The notes under the pieces: model-generated
What the model was told of the DNA's origin: nothing
The model's database searches: none
Seen by the model: the letters and a program-made list of their open reading frames with translations, nothing else
Position numbers and translations under genes: made by a program
Shown here: positions 48,734-57,069 of the stretch, piece by piece
How the letters are laid out: the number at the start of each line of letters is the position of its first letter
How positions within the stretch are numbered: position 1 is the first letter of the stretch
Assembly: GCA_019739225.1 (NCBI GenBank)
Contig: JAHHDT010000004.1
Location: forward strand, 62,001-126,000
Origin: Aquamicrobium sp.
GTDB lineage: Bacteria > Pseudomonadota > Alphaproteobacteria > Rhizobiales > Rhizobiaceae
DNA length: 64,000 bases
Direction of reading: 5' to 3'

Positions 48734-48762
48734 CTTATAGGCGCAGCCGAAAGACCCGTCAA
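48734..48762 (-). promoter_or_regulatory. sigma-70-type promoter of rplM-rpsI
   Basis: On the minus strand TTGACG (plus 48757-48762) is spaced by exactly 17 bases from TATAAG (plus 48734-48739), close to the alphaproteobacterial TTGAC-N17-TATAAT consensus. Transcription should start about 130 nt before the rplM ATG. Confidence 0.7.
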
Positions 48763-48820
48763 GCGCATGTTTTTGTAGGTGGGGTCAGAAAGTCAAACAA
48801 AAACAAACGGTTATAAATAA

Positions 48821-48834
48821 GGTATTATAATACC
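48821..48834. promoter_or_regulatory. 14-bp palindrome in an AT-rich island
   Basis: GGTATTATAATACC is a perfect palindrome in a stretch (about 48790-48845) far richer in A and T than the rest of the window, between the rplM promoter and the PaaI-type stop. It may be a binding site or an unstable 3' end; no role is evident. Confidence 0.35.
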
Positions 48835-48861
48835 GTATCCAAAATCGTACAGTTGATGGCG

Positions 48862-49299
48862 TCAGCGCTTCGGCGGGATCGAATAGGTGCCCGTAGCATG
48901 GGCGACGACCAGCTTTTCCGGTCCCGTCGTCATGGCGATGTCGAAGACCATCAGGCTGCGGCCGAGCTTGAGAATGCGGCAGTGCCCGTCGATTGGTCCG
49001 GCTTCCGCCTTGCGCATGAAGTTGATGTTGAGGTTGGTCGTAACCGACAGCGCATCCGGGCCTGCATGGGAGAGCACGCAGACATAGCCGCCGATGTCGG
49101 CCAGCGTGAAGAGGGATGGGCCCGAAACCGTGTTGCCGGGGCGCAGGTGGCGTTCCCCGGCATTGAGCCGCACCGTGCAGCCGCCAGGAAAGACGTCGGT
49201 TGCGAGATAATCGGAAAAGTCGTCGTTGAGCTGCGGGTAGACCTGTTTGAGGAAGGTGTTGACCTCATCCGCCGTCATCACCGGGTTCATGGCGTTCAT
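48862..49299 (-). CDS. PaaI-family hotdog thioesterase
   Basis: A 145-residue hotdog-fold protein. The core SLFTLADIGGYVCVLSHAGPDALSVTTNLNINFM resembles PaaI/YdiI thioesterases, which hydrolyse acyl-CoAs; the acidic residue in TLADIG near residue 66 fills the catalytic position. The start at 49299 is preceded by GGGGAGGAG at eight bases, preferred over 49341. It is divergent from the crotonase-family gene, with which it may act in acyl-CoA turnover. Confidence 0.85.
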   Translation of the reverse strand: MNAMNPVMTADEVNTFLKQVYPQLNDDFSDYLATDVFPGGCTVRLNAGERHLRPGNTVSGPSLFTLADIGGYVCVLSHAGPDALSVTTNLNINFMRKAEAGPIDGHCRILKLGRSLMVFDIAMTTGPEKLVVAHATGTYSIPPKR

Positions 49300-49441
49300 C
49301 GTCGGGCTCCTCCCCGTGGCTTCCGTTTGCGTAAACGTCAAACCGGACTTTCCTCATTTCTCCGCTTTCCTTCAACCCGCCCCGTGCTAGTTTCCCGGGC
49401 AAAGTGCGGGCTCGGCCCCGCGACCGATGATGGAGGATGAA

Positions 49442-50266
49442 ATGGCGGAAGTCGTTGCCATGCGCAGGGACGAGCAGCAGGACGGGCCGGTACGGGCGGC
49501 ATTCGCCGACGGCATCCTGAGACTGACGCTCTCCAACCCTCCGGCCAACGCCCTTTCGCTGGCGACGATCGCCGCGATGCGCAGCGAACTTGACGCCGCC
49601 CGCGAGGACAAGGCGGTGCGCGTGGTCATCATCGCCGCCGCCGGCAAGGTGTTCTGCGCCGGGCACGACTTGAAGGAACTGACCGCCCACCGCGCCGACG
49701 CCGACAGGGGACGCGAGTTCTACCAGCGCACGATGGAGGATTGCGCGCAGCTCATGCAGGCGATCGTGCGGCTGCCCAAGCCGGTGATCGCCGAGGTGGA
49801 CGGCACGGCGACGGCCGCCGGCTGCCAGCTTGTCGCGAGCTGTGACCTCGCGATCGCGTCCGACCACGCGACCTTCGCCACGCCGGGTGTCAATATCGGC
49901 CTTTTCTGCTCGACGCCGATGGTGGCGCTGTCGCGCAACGTCTCGCGCAAGCATGCGATGGAGATGCTGTTGACGGGTGAGACGATCGACGCCTCGTCGG
50001 CCCGCGAATTCGGGCTCATCAACCGCGTGGTTCCGCGCGAGTACCTGAATCAGGTTGTGACGAAATACGCCCAAACCATTGCTTCCAAATCGCCTTTGAC
50101 GCTCAAGATCGGCAAGGAGGCGTTCTACGAGCAGGCTGAAATGGGCCTCGCAGACGCCTATGACTACGCCGCCAAGGTGATGGTCGAGAACATGCTGGCC
50201 CGTGACGCCGAAGAAGGCATCGGCGCCTTCGTGGAGAAGCGCAAGCCGCAGTGGACCGGCGAGTGA
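49442..50266 (+). CDS. crotonase/enoyl-CoA hydratase family protein (ECHDC3-like)
   Basis: A 274-residue crotonase-fold protein. The oxyanion loop AAGKVFCAGHDLKEL near residue 62 and GTATAAGCQLVASCDLAIA near 120 are intact. The region TFATPGVNIGLFCSTPMVALSR, where canonical hydratases place their two catalytic glutamates, lacks both and matches the ECHDC3-type subgroup. It may therefore bind acyl-CoA without hydratase activity. The start at 49442 follows GGAGG at five bases; an ATG at 49427 is the alternative. It is the first gene of a run with a VOC protein and a CoA-binding protein. Confidence 0.85.
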   Translation: MAEVVAMRRDEQQDGPVRAAFADGILRLTLSNPPANALSLATIAAMRSELDAAREDKAVRVVIIAAAGKVFCAGHDLKELTAHRADADRGREFYQRTMEDCAQLMQAIVRLPKPVIAEVDGTATAAGCQLVASCDLAIASDHATFATPGVNIGLFCSTPMVALSRNVSRKHAMEMLLTGETIDASSAREFGLINRVVPREYLNQVVTKYAQTIASKSPLTLKIGKEAFYEQAEMGLADAYDYAAKVMVENMLARDAEEGIGAFVEKRKPQWTGE

Positions 50267-50268
50267 AA

Positions 50269-50748
50269 ATGGAGCCGCGCATATCGATCGTGACGCTCGG
50301 CGTCAGCGATCTCGACCGGGCCGTCGCCTTCTATGAGGCGATGGGGCTCGAGCGGCACGAGAAATTCACCGAAGGCGTGGCGTTCTTCCAGATGGGCGGC
50401 GTAATCCTGGCGCTGTGGCCGCGCGAGGAACTGGCGCGGGATGCCGGCGTGCCGTACCGGAGCGCGCCGGGTGTCGCTGGTCAGGAAGGAAAAGCAACGC
50501 CGTTCCAGCCGCCTGAGCAGCCATTCTCGGGCGTTGCCCTGGCCTACAACACCCGCACGCCCGAAGAGGTGCTGGAAGTGCTGGGACGGGCCGAGAAGGC
50601 CGGCGGCCGCGTTCTCAAGCAGGCAGGTCGCGCTTTCTGGGGCGGCGTGCAGGGCTATTTTGAGGATACCGAAGGCAATCTCTGGGAGGTCGCCTTCAAT
50701 CCGGATTTTTCCATCGACGAGGAAGGGCGAATTTCGCTGCCTGCATGA
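50269..50748 (+). CDS. VOC family protein (glyoxalase-like)
   Basis: A 159-residue vicinal oxygen chelate protein with two beta-alpha-beta-beta-beta modules. Module one begins IVTLGVSDLDRAVAFYEAMGLE (residues about 7-28), and module two ends GYFEDTEGNLWEVAFNP with the likely metal Glu. The substrate is unknown: glyoxalase, dioxygenase and antibiotic-binding members all share this fold. It starts two bases after the upstream stop and its own stop overlaps the next ATG by four bases. Confidence 0.87.
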   Translation: MEPRISIVTLGVSDLDRAVAFYEAMGLERHEKFTEGVAFFQMGGVILALWPREELARDAGVPYRSAPGVAGQEGKATPFQPPEQPFSGVALAYNTRTPEEVLEVLGRAEKAGGRVLKQAGRAFWGGVQGYFEDTEGNLWEVAFNPDFSIDEEGRISLPA

Positions 50749-51266
50749 ACCACGATTCCTACGATAACGCCTACATCGCCGACATCCTCAACACAGCTAA
50801 GACGATCGCCGTGGTGGGCGCCTCGGCCAATGACGTGCGCCCGTCTTTCTTTGTCACCAAGTACCTGATCGACAAGGGCTACACGGTCTTCCCGATCAAT
50901 CCCGGCCATGCGGGCAAGGAAATCCTCGGCCGGATGACCTATGCGCGTCTCGCAGACGTGCCCGAACCAATCGACATGGTCGACATCTTCCGCGCCTCGG
51001 CGGCGGTGCCGGCGATCGTCGACGAGGTGCTGGCGCTCGATCCGTTGCCCAAGGTCATCTGGATGCAGCTCACCGTGCGCCACGACGAGGCCGCGGCCCG
51101 CGCCGAAGCGGCCGGCATCAAGGTGGTGATGAACCGCTGCCCCAAGATCGAATATGGCAGGCTTTCGGGCGAAATCGGCTGGAATGGCGTCAACAGCCGC
51201 GTCATCTCGTCCAAGAAGCCGGTTATGCGGCAGGGCTTCCAGAGCTTCGGCATTCGCCAGCGGTAA
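50745..51266 (+). CDS. CoA-binding domain protein (YccU-like)
   Basis: A 173-residue protein with the succinyl-CoA-ligase-type CoA-binding fold: TIAVVGASANDVRPSFFVTKYLIDKGYTVFPINPG from residue 18, MVDIFRASAAVPAIVDEVL near 76, and CPKIEYGRLSGEIGWNG at the end. No ligase or acetyltransferase domain follows, as in YccU/YneT proteins, whose exact role is unknown. It is translationally coupled to the VOC gene and ends the run. Confidence 0.9.
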   Translation: MNHDSYDNAYIADILNTAKTIAVVGASANDVRPSFFVTKYLIDKGYTVFPINPGHAGKEILGRMTYARLADVPEPIDMVDIFRASAAVPAIVDEVLALDPLPKVIWMQLTVRHDEAAARAEAAGIKVVMNRCPKIEYGRLSGEIGWNGVNSRVISSKKPVMRQGFQSFGIRQR

Positions 51267-51268
51267 GC

Positions 51269-51289
51269 GGAAAGGGATTTCCCTTTTCC
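51269..51289 (+). terminator. weak hairpin after the CoA-binding gene
   Basis: GGAAAGGGA at 51269-51277 pairs imperfectly with TCCCTTTTCC (51280-51289), three bases after the TAA stop. It is short with no long T-run; it may end the three-gene run before metY. Confidence 0.4.
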
Positions 51290-51405
51290 AGGCTTTCCAT
51301 GCCGGAATCTGCGCCGCGATCGCTTAAGGCGGAAAAATCGTCTTTGCCTTTGTTCGCAGGCTTTGCGATCAATGCGGCCGGTTTGTAAATTGTCAGGAGG
51401 AACTC

Positions 51406-52689
51406 ATGTCCCAGCGCACGCCCGGCTTCAACACGCTTGCAATCCACGCGGGAGCCCAGCCGGACCCGGCGACCGGCGCGCGCGCCACGCCCATCTATCA
51501 GACGACGGCCTATGTCTTCGACGATGTCGATCATGCCGCGTCGCTGTTCGGGCTGAAGGCCTTCGGCAACATCTATACCCGCATCATGAACCCGACTCAG
51601 GCGGTGCTGGAGGAGCGAGTAGCAGCGCTCGAGGGCGGCACGGCAGCAGTTGCCACGGCATCCGGTCATGCGGCGCAGCTTCTCGTCTTCCACACGCTGA
51701 TGCGGCCGGGCGACAATTTCGTCGCGGCGAACAAGCTCTATGGTGGCTCGATCAACCAGTTTGGCCACGCCTTCAAGAACTTCGGCTGGGAGGTGCGCTG
51801 GGCCGACCCGGCGGATCCGCAGAGCTTTGAAAAGCACATCGACGGCAACACCCGCGCGATCTTCATCGAGAGCCTCGCCAATCCGGGCGGCACCTTTGTC
51901 GACATCGAGAAGATCGGCGATGTCGCGCGCAAGCACGGCCTGCCGCTGATCGTCGACAATACAATGGCAAGCCCATATCTGGTGCGGCCGATCGAGCACG
52001 GCGCCGACATCGTCGTGCACTCGCTGACCAAGTTCATCGGCGGCCACGGCAATTCGATGGGCGGCATCATTGTCGATGGCGGAACTTTCGACTGGTCGAA
52101 GTCCGGCAACTATCCGATGCTGTCCGAGCCGCGGCCCGAATATGCCGGGCTGGTGCTGCACGAAACCTTTGGCAATTTCGCCTTCGCCATTGCCTGCCGG
52201 GTGCTGGGCCTGCGCGATTTCGGCCCCGCGATCTCGCCATTCAACGCCTTCATGATCGCGACCGGGCTGGAAACGCTGCCGCTGCGCATGCAGCGCCATT
52301 GCGACAACGCGCTGAAGGTGGCGGAATGGCTGACGAAGCACGACAAGGTCGCCTGGGTATCCTATCCGGGCCTGCCGTCGGACCCGAACCACGCGCTGAT
52401 GAAGAAGTACTCGCCCAACGGTGCCGGCGCGGTCTTCACCTTCGGCCTCAAGGGCGGGTTCGAAGCCGGCGTGAAGGTCGTCGAGGGCGTCGAGCTGTTC
52501 TCCCACCTCGCCAATATCGGCGACACCAAGTCCCTCGTCATCCATCCGGCATCCACCACCCATCGCCAGCTCAGCGACGAGCAGAAGACGGCGGCCGGCG
52601 CCGGCAACGACGTGATCCGCCTGTCCGTGGGCATCGAGGACGTCGCCGACATCATCGCCGATCTGGAACAGGCGCTCGCCAAGGCATAA
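51406..52689 (+). CDS. metY: O-acetylhomoserine aminocarboxypropyltransferase (sulfhydrylase)
   Basis: A 427-residue PLP enzyme of the Cys/Met metabolism family that makes homocysteine from O-acetylhomoserine and sulfide. The PLP lysine is in DIVVHSLTKFIGGHGNSMGG near residue 209, the phosphate-binding region is ASGHAAQLLVFHTLMRPGDNFV near 85 and the C-terminus has VIHPASTTHRQLS near 371. The strong GGAGG lies five bases before the ATG. No SAM-II riboswitch fold could be recognised in the 139-bp leader, although such elements often precede met genes in this group. Confidence 0.92.
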   Translation: MSQRTPGFNTLAIHAGAQPDPATGARATPIYQTTAYVFDDVDHAASLFGLKAFGNIYTRIMNPTQAVLEERVAALEGGTAAVATASGHAAQLLVFHTLMRPGDNFVAANKLYGGSINQFGHAFKNFGWEVRWADPADPQSFEKHIDGNTRAIFIESLANPGGTFVDIEKIGDVARKHGLPLIVDNTMASPYLVRPIEHGADIVVHSLTKFIGGHGNSMGGIIVDGGTFDWSKSGNYPMLSEPRPEYAGLVLHETFGNFAFAIACRVLGLRDFGPAISPFNAFMIATGLETLPLRMQRHCDNALKVAEWLTKHDKVAWVSYPGLPSDPNHALMKKYSPNGAGAVFTFGLKGGFEAGVKVVEGVELFSHLANIGDTKSLVIHPASTTHRQLSDEQKTAAGAGNDVIRLSVGIEDVADIIADLEQALAKA

Positions 52690-52693
52690 CGCC

Positions 52694-53044
52694 ATGTATG
52701 TCAGCCATTTCCTGGCGGTCTCGACCGCCGGTGCGGACCCGGAAGAGGGGGCTCCGGCCCCCGACCGGATCGTGTCCGGCGCGCCCAGTTTCAAGACCTG
52801 GAACGTCGAGGAGGCCGATGGCGGTCTCTATGCCGGCATCTGGGAAGCGACGCCGGGCAAGTGGCGCATTGCATATGACGAGTGGGAATTCTGCCACATC
52901 CTCGCCGGCGTATCGATCGTCACCGAGGACGGCGGTGAGGCCCATACGCTGAAGGCAGGGGACAGCTTCATCCTCAGACCCGGCTTCAAGGGAACATGGG
53001 AAGTCGTTGAAACGACTCGCAAGGAGTATGTGATCCGGGCATAG
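52694..53044 (+). CDS. cupin domain protein (Cupin_3/DUF861 type)
   Basis: A 116-residue single-domain cupin. The barrel core reads WEFCHILAGVSIVTEDGGEAHTLKAGDSFILRPGFKGTWEV (residues about 63-103), the Cupin_3 pattern seen in EutQ- and ureidoglycine-aminohydrolase-like proteins, with a possible metal ligand set reduced to His and Glu. Its function is unknown. It begins four bases after the metY stop, so it is likely co-transcribed with it. Confidence 0.85.
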   Translation: MYVSHFLAVSTAGADPEEGAPAPDRIVSGAPSFKTWNVEEADGGLYAGIWEATPGKWRIAYDEWEFCHILAGVSIVTEDGGEAHTLKAGDSFILRPGFKGTWEVVETTRKEYVIRA

Positions 53045-53498
53045 ACGGCGCACATCGCGGTTTCCCCAGCGTAATCCCCCATATCCACGCTTTTCACAGG
53101 CGCACGCGCATTGCCCGGCATGCCGCTGCGTCATACCCTGAAGGCATCTCAGAGCCCAACGGCCCCGCCCGGACAGCGGGAACAAGCTGAAGGGTCCAAC
53201 TGGGACCGCTCCGGATGAGAGCAGGCACGGCGTCAAAACCGTCGCCGGATCGAACCCGGGAAGTCCAGCGGAACCGCTGAAGGCGGTCTGGAACGCTACA
53301 GGCGGACCGATGCTGCCATGAAGGCCGGGAAAGTCCTTTGATGGTGTCTCGAACGACCTTTCGGGCGTGAGAGAACGGTCCGGGCAGGCAAGTTCCTTCG
53401 GGAATGCGCAAGCACGCGACCACCGTCAGAAACAGGTTTCGGTACGGCTTCGTCTCTTCGAGGCGCAACCATAGCGAGAGTCTGATCTGAACAGGGAG
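53045..53498 (+). ncRNA. candidate structured non-coding RNA region
   Basis: About 450 bp with no supported protein gene in any frame: short plus-strand frames stop within about 35 codons, and the minus-strand frame (53094-53468) is a low-quality shadow without a ribosome site. Several stems are visible: ACGG.../CCGT with GGC/GCC at 53223-53248, AGCGG/CCGCT at 53267-53278, and TTCC-TTCG-GGAA near 53393. A 20-bp imperfect tandem repeat lies at 53270-53305. It ends at a terminator-like hairpin. It matches no RNA I can name (not tmRNA, RNase P, SRP or 6S by their signatures). Confidence 0.35.
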
Positions 53499-53533
53499 GC
53501 ACTGGGAGCAATCTCAGTGCTTTCCTTGTTTTT
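53499..53533 (+). terminator. intrinsic terminator-like hairpin
   Basis: GCACTGGG at 53499-53506 pairs with CTCAGTGC at 53513-53520 (one G-T wobble), loop AGCAAT, followed by TTTCCTTGTTTTT. It is on the plus strand and would end either the cupin transcript or an RNA made from the region before it. Confidence 0.7.
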
Positions 53534-53550
53534 GGCGTCCGCGATGGCCA

Positions 53551-54792
53551 TCACCAGCGGCAGACAAGCCGCTCCAGCCCATGAAAATGGTAGATGTCGC
53601 GATATTGCGGCTCTTCCTCGATTTTGAGGCTTGGCAGCCGCTCGAACAGCACCTTTAGCGCTGCCTGCATCTCGAGCCGCGCCAGCGGTGCCCCGATGCA
53701 GAAGTGGATGCCGGCGCCAAACGAGACGTTCTTCTGGTCTTGCCGGGATGGATTGAAGCTGCGCGGCGCATCGAATGCTGCCGGGTCGTTGTTGGCCGCG
53801 CCAAGCAGCAAAGCGACCTGCTCGCCGGGCTGGAGGACGGTGCCGGGCGCAAGCTCGACTTCCTCATAGGCATAGCGCGTGAACATGTGCAGCGGCGCGT
53901 CGTAGCGCAGGCATTCCTCGACCGTGGCGGCAACGGCTCCATCGTTGGCCAGCAATGCTGCCGGATTTTCCAGCGACAGCAGCGTGCGTATCGCGTTGCC
54001 GGTCTGATGCACTGTCGCCTCGTGGCCGGCATTCAGCAGAAGGATCGCCGAGGAAACCAGTTCGTCCTCCGACAGCTTCTCGCCGCTTTCGTGCGCTGCG
54101 GTCAGCACGCTCAGAAGGTCGTCGCCGGGCTTGCGCCGCCGCTCCTCGGCATGATGGCGGATGAAGGCGGCGAACTCTCCGGCAGACCGATTTGCCTGTT
54201 CTTCGATCGCGCGCGTGGGCGCATGCATGTACATGCGCACCATGTCGTTGGACCACGCGACCAGTTGCGGCCCCGTCTCCGCCGGCACGCCCATCATCTC
54301 GGCGATGATGGTGGCGGGTATCGGCGTGGCGAAGGCGGCGATCAGATCGGCCTCGCCATTAGCCTCGAAACCATCGATGAGTTCGTGGGCGAGGCGTTCG
54401 GCGCGGGGACGCAGCCGCTCGACCTGCCTGGAGACGAAGGCGCGGTTGACCAGCGTGCGCAGCCGCGTGTGGACGGGTGGCTCGAGTTCCAGCATCGAGC
54501 CGGCCTCGGCCCGGTCGAAGTCGGCGAGGTGCCCGCGGTCGCCCGTTGCAGCGACGCTGGCCATGTAGCCGCCCGGCCGCTCGCGGCCAAAGCGCCGGTC
54601 GCGGAAGGTGCGGTTGACCGCCTCGTAGCCCGCCAGACACCAGAGGCCGAAGTCCTCCCAGAAGAAGACCGGGCATTGCGCGTGGAAGAAGGCATAGGCG
54701 GGGTAGGGGTCCTGCACGAATGCTGGCTCGTGCGGGTCAAGCCGGACGTGGCGGCTGGCTGGGTCGAAATCGACATAGTCTGGCTTTTGCAT
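53551..54792 (-). CDS. cytochrome P450
   Basis: A 413-residue soluble bacterial P450. The heme-Cys loop is FGAGIHFCIGAPLARLE near residue 355, the I-helix proton relay is LLNAGHEATVHQTG near 250, and the K-helix ExxR is EECLRYDAP near 293. No membrane anchor is present. The substrate is unknown; class I P450s need ferredoxin and reductase partners, neither of which is beside it. Its upstream neighbour on the other strand is the frameshifted oxidase gene. Confidence 0.93.
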   Translation of the reverse strand: MQKPDYVDFDPASRHVRLDPHEPAFVQDPYPAYAFFHAQCPVFFWEDFGLWCLAGYEAVNRTFRDRRFGRERPGGYMASVAATGDRGHLADFDRAEAGSMLELEPPVHTRLRTLVNRAFVSRQVERLRPRAERLAHELIDGFEANGEADLIAAFATPIPATIIAEMMGVPAETGPQLVAWSNDMVRMYMHAPTRAIEEQANRSAGEFAAFIRHHAEERRRKPGDDLLSVLTAAHESGEKLSEDELVSSAILLLNAGHEATVHQTGNAIRTLLSLENPAALLANDGAVAATVEECLRYDAPLHMFTRYAYEEVELAPGTVLQPGEQVALLLGAANNDPAAFDAPRSFNPSRQDQKNVSFGAGIHFCIGAPLARLEMQAALKVLFERLPSLKIEEEPQYRDIYHFHGLERLVCRW

Positions 54793-54883
54793 GCCGCTTC
54801 CTTAGCGCGGCTTGCTTCGCATGGGCCAGCCCCTATGGTTGCGACGGAATTGCCGGTGCGGCTGTATCTGAGGGACAGAAAAC

Positions 54884-55990
54884 ATGAAAACGATCGTGGT
54901 CGGCGCAGGCATCGCCGGGCTTTCGACGGCGTGGGAGCTGACGCGGCGCGGACATCACGTGACCTTGCTGGAGCAGGGGCCGATTCCCAACCCGCTCGCG
55001 GCATCGGGCGACCATCATCGCATCATCCGCCGTGCCTATGGGACGGATAGCGGATACGGCAAGGCCATCAGCGAGGCCTATGATGCGTGGGACGCACTCT
55101 GGAGCGATCTCGGGCAGAGCCATTATGACGCCCGTGGTTTCCTCTGCGTGTCGCGCGCGGTGGGCGACGACACCGACCTCTATCGCGAAGGCATGGAAAA
55201 GGGCGGCTGGCCGATCGAGCTGTTCTCCGCCGACGAAGCGGCCCGCCGCTGGCCGTTTCTCGAAGCCGGGAGCTTCCGCTACGCATTCCACTCGCCAGAA
55301 GGTGGCGCGCTGCACTGCCGGCGCATTGCGGCCGGGCTCGGGTGAATGGCTGCGTGCCAACGGCGCGGATGTGCGCGAGCGCACACAAGTGGTGGCGGTC
55401 GACTGCGAGGCGGGCAGCGTAAAGCTCGCGGACGGCGACAGCCTGACGGCGGATCAGGTCGTGGTCACGGCGGGCGCCTGGGTGACGAAACTCTTCCCCG
55501 ACCTCGTCTCCGAACTGACGACCTATCGCACCGCCGTTGCCTATGTGGAGCCGCCTGCCGATCTCAGGCAGGCCTGGGATGCCGCGCCGGTGATTCTCGA
55601 TGTCGGCGGCGACACGGACGGCTACATCATTCCGCGTTCCGGCGATGGCGGGCTCAAATTCGGTTCCGGCCTTCACAAGCGGCAGCAGGACGACGCCAAT
55701 GCCGCGCCCGAGCCCGCCGACGGGGAGGGCGAAGCGATCCTGCGCCTGTTCTCGCCGCCGATCGCGCGCGTCGACGAGTACTACGGTGAGCAATGTCGTG
55801 ACCTGCGCCTACACCTTCACCGAGGACCAGGCGCTTCTTCGCGACGCGCAAAGGCCGGTGCCTCGTCGTCTCCGCCTGCTCGGGCCACGGCTACAAGTTC
55901 GGCACCGCCGTCGGCCGCCGTGTGGCGGCCGCGGTCGAGAACGGCGATACGCAAGACCTGATTCGCTGGCTGCGGGCCGAGGAGATGTGA
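54884..55990 (+). pseudogene. FAD-dependent amine/sarcosine oxidase-like gene with three frameshifts
   Basis: The N-terminus MKTIVVGAGIAGLSTAWELTRRGHHV is an intact FAD-binding start of a DAO-family oxidase (sarcosine/N-methyl-amino-acid oxidase-like). The frame then breaks three times, each by one extra base: near 55343 (after RRIAAGLG, resuming EWLRANGAD), near 55785 (DEYY, resuming VSNVVTCAYTFTED) and near 55830 (resuming FFATRKGRCLVVSACSGHGYKFG). It ends at TGA 55988-55990 with RWLRAEEM. Spliced, it would be about 367 residues, normal for the family. Either real decay or base-level sequence errors. Confidence 0.75.
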
Positions 55991-56045
55991 CGCAGCGACA
56001 GGCCGGGTCCGGCTTTCGATGCATTTACCTTCGTCAGTCGTCGGG

Positions 56046-56075
56046 CTTGCGCAAGGCAAAGCCGGCATCCTATCT
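56046..56075 (+). promoter_or_regulatory. candidate clpP promoter
   Basis: CTTGCG begins at 56046 and is spaced 17 bases from CTATCT at 56070-56075, about 65 bp before the clpP ATG. It fits sigma-70 weakly, and the leading CTTG also resembles alphaproteobacterial heat-shock (sigma-32) promoters, which would suit clpP. Confidence 0.45.
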
Positions 56076-56141
56076 AACGGGTAACGCCAATCCTCGATTC
56101 CGGCCGTCTACGCGCCGATTTCCATCCGAAAAGGGACACCC

Positions 56142-56774
<633 letters not shown>

Positions 56775-57069
56775 TCCGGCGCATGGGGAACGGCTCTGAC
56801 GCATTTTTGACGTGCTCTGCGCCATTTCGGTCACAATTTGCTGTTCCCACGGCGCAGGTGGCATCCTACGTTAAGCCAATGTTGAGTTTCGGCGGCTTAG
56901 CTTTTCCAAGGGATTCGCGTACCGTCGCTGCCGTTGTCGGAATGTCTCGAGTACGAAGCGGCTTGATTGAGCCAATGGCATTGGCGGGAACGCGCTCCCG
57001 TCATAGAGTTGTGTCTGCGGGCGGTGCGTTGCGCCGCGGCCGGGACAGAGCCGAAAGGGTTTGGATAGC
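56775..57069 (+). other. clpP-clpX intergenic region
   Basis: 295 bp without a supported gene. A possible -35 (TTGACG at 56807-56812) is seen, but no convincing -10 and no terminator stem between the genes, so clpX may be read from clpP or from a weak promoter here. Nothing else was recognised. Confidence 0.4.

Noticed and set aside
51290-51405. SAM-II riboswitch upstream of metY
   Set aside because: SAM-II elements are expected before met genes in this clade, and the leader has CGCTTAAGGCGG, but the conserved pseudoknot pairings (GATTTA and GCTAAA-type segments) could not be matched.
51223-52794. A 523-codon open frame antisense to metY
   Set aside because: No recognisable domain; it overlaps the full metY gene with its PLP motif. 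It is a GC-driven shadow.
53094-53468. A 124-codon minus-strand frame in the non-coding stretch
   Set aside because: No plausible ribosome site, no family, and a composition heavy in Arg, Pro and Ser. I treat the region as possible RNA instead.
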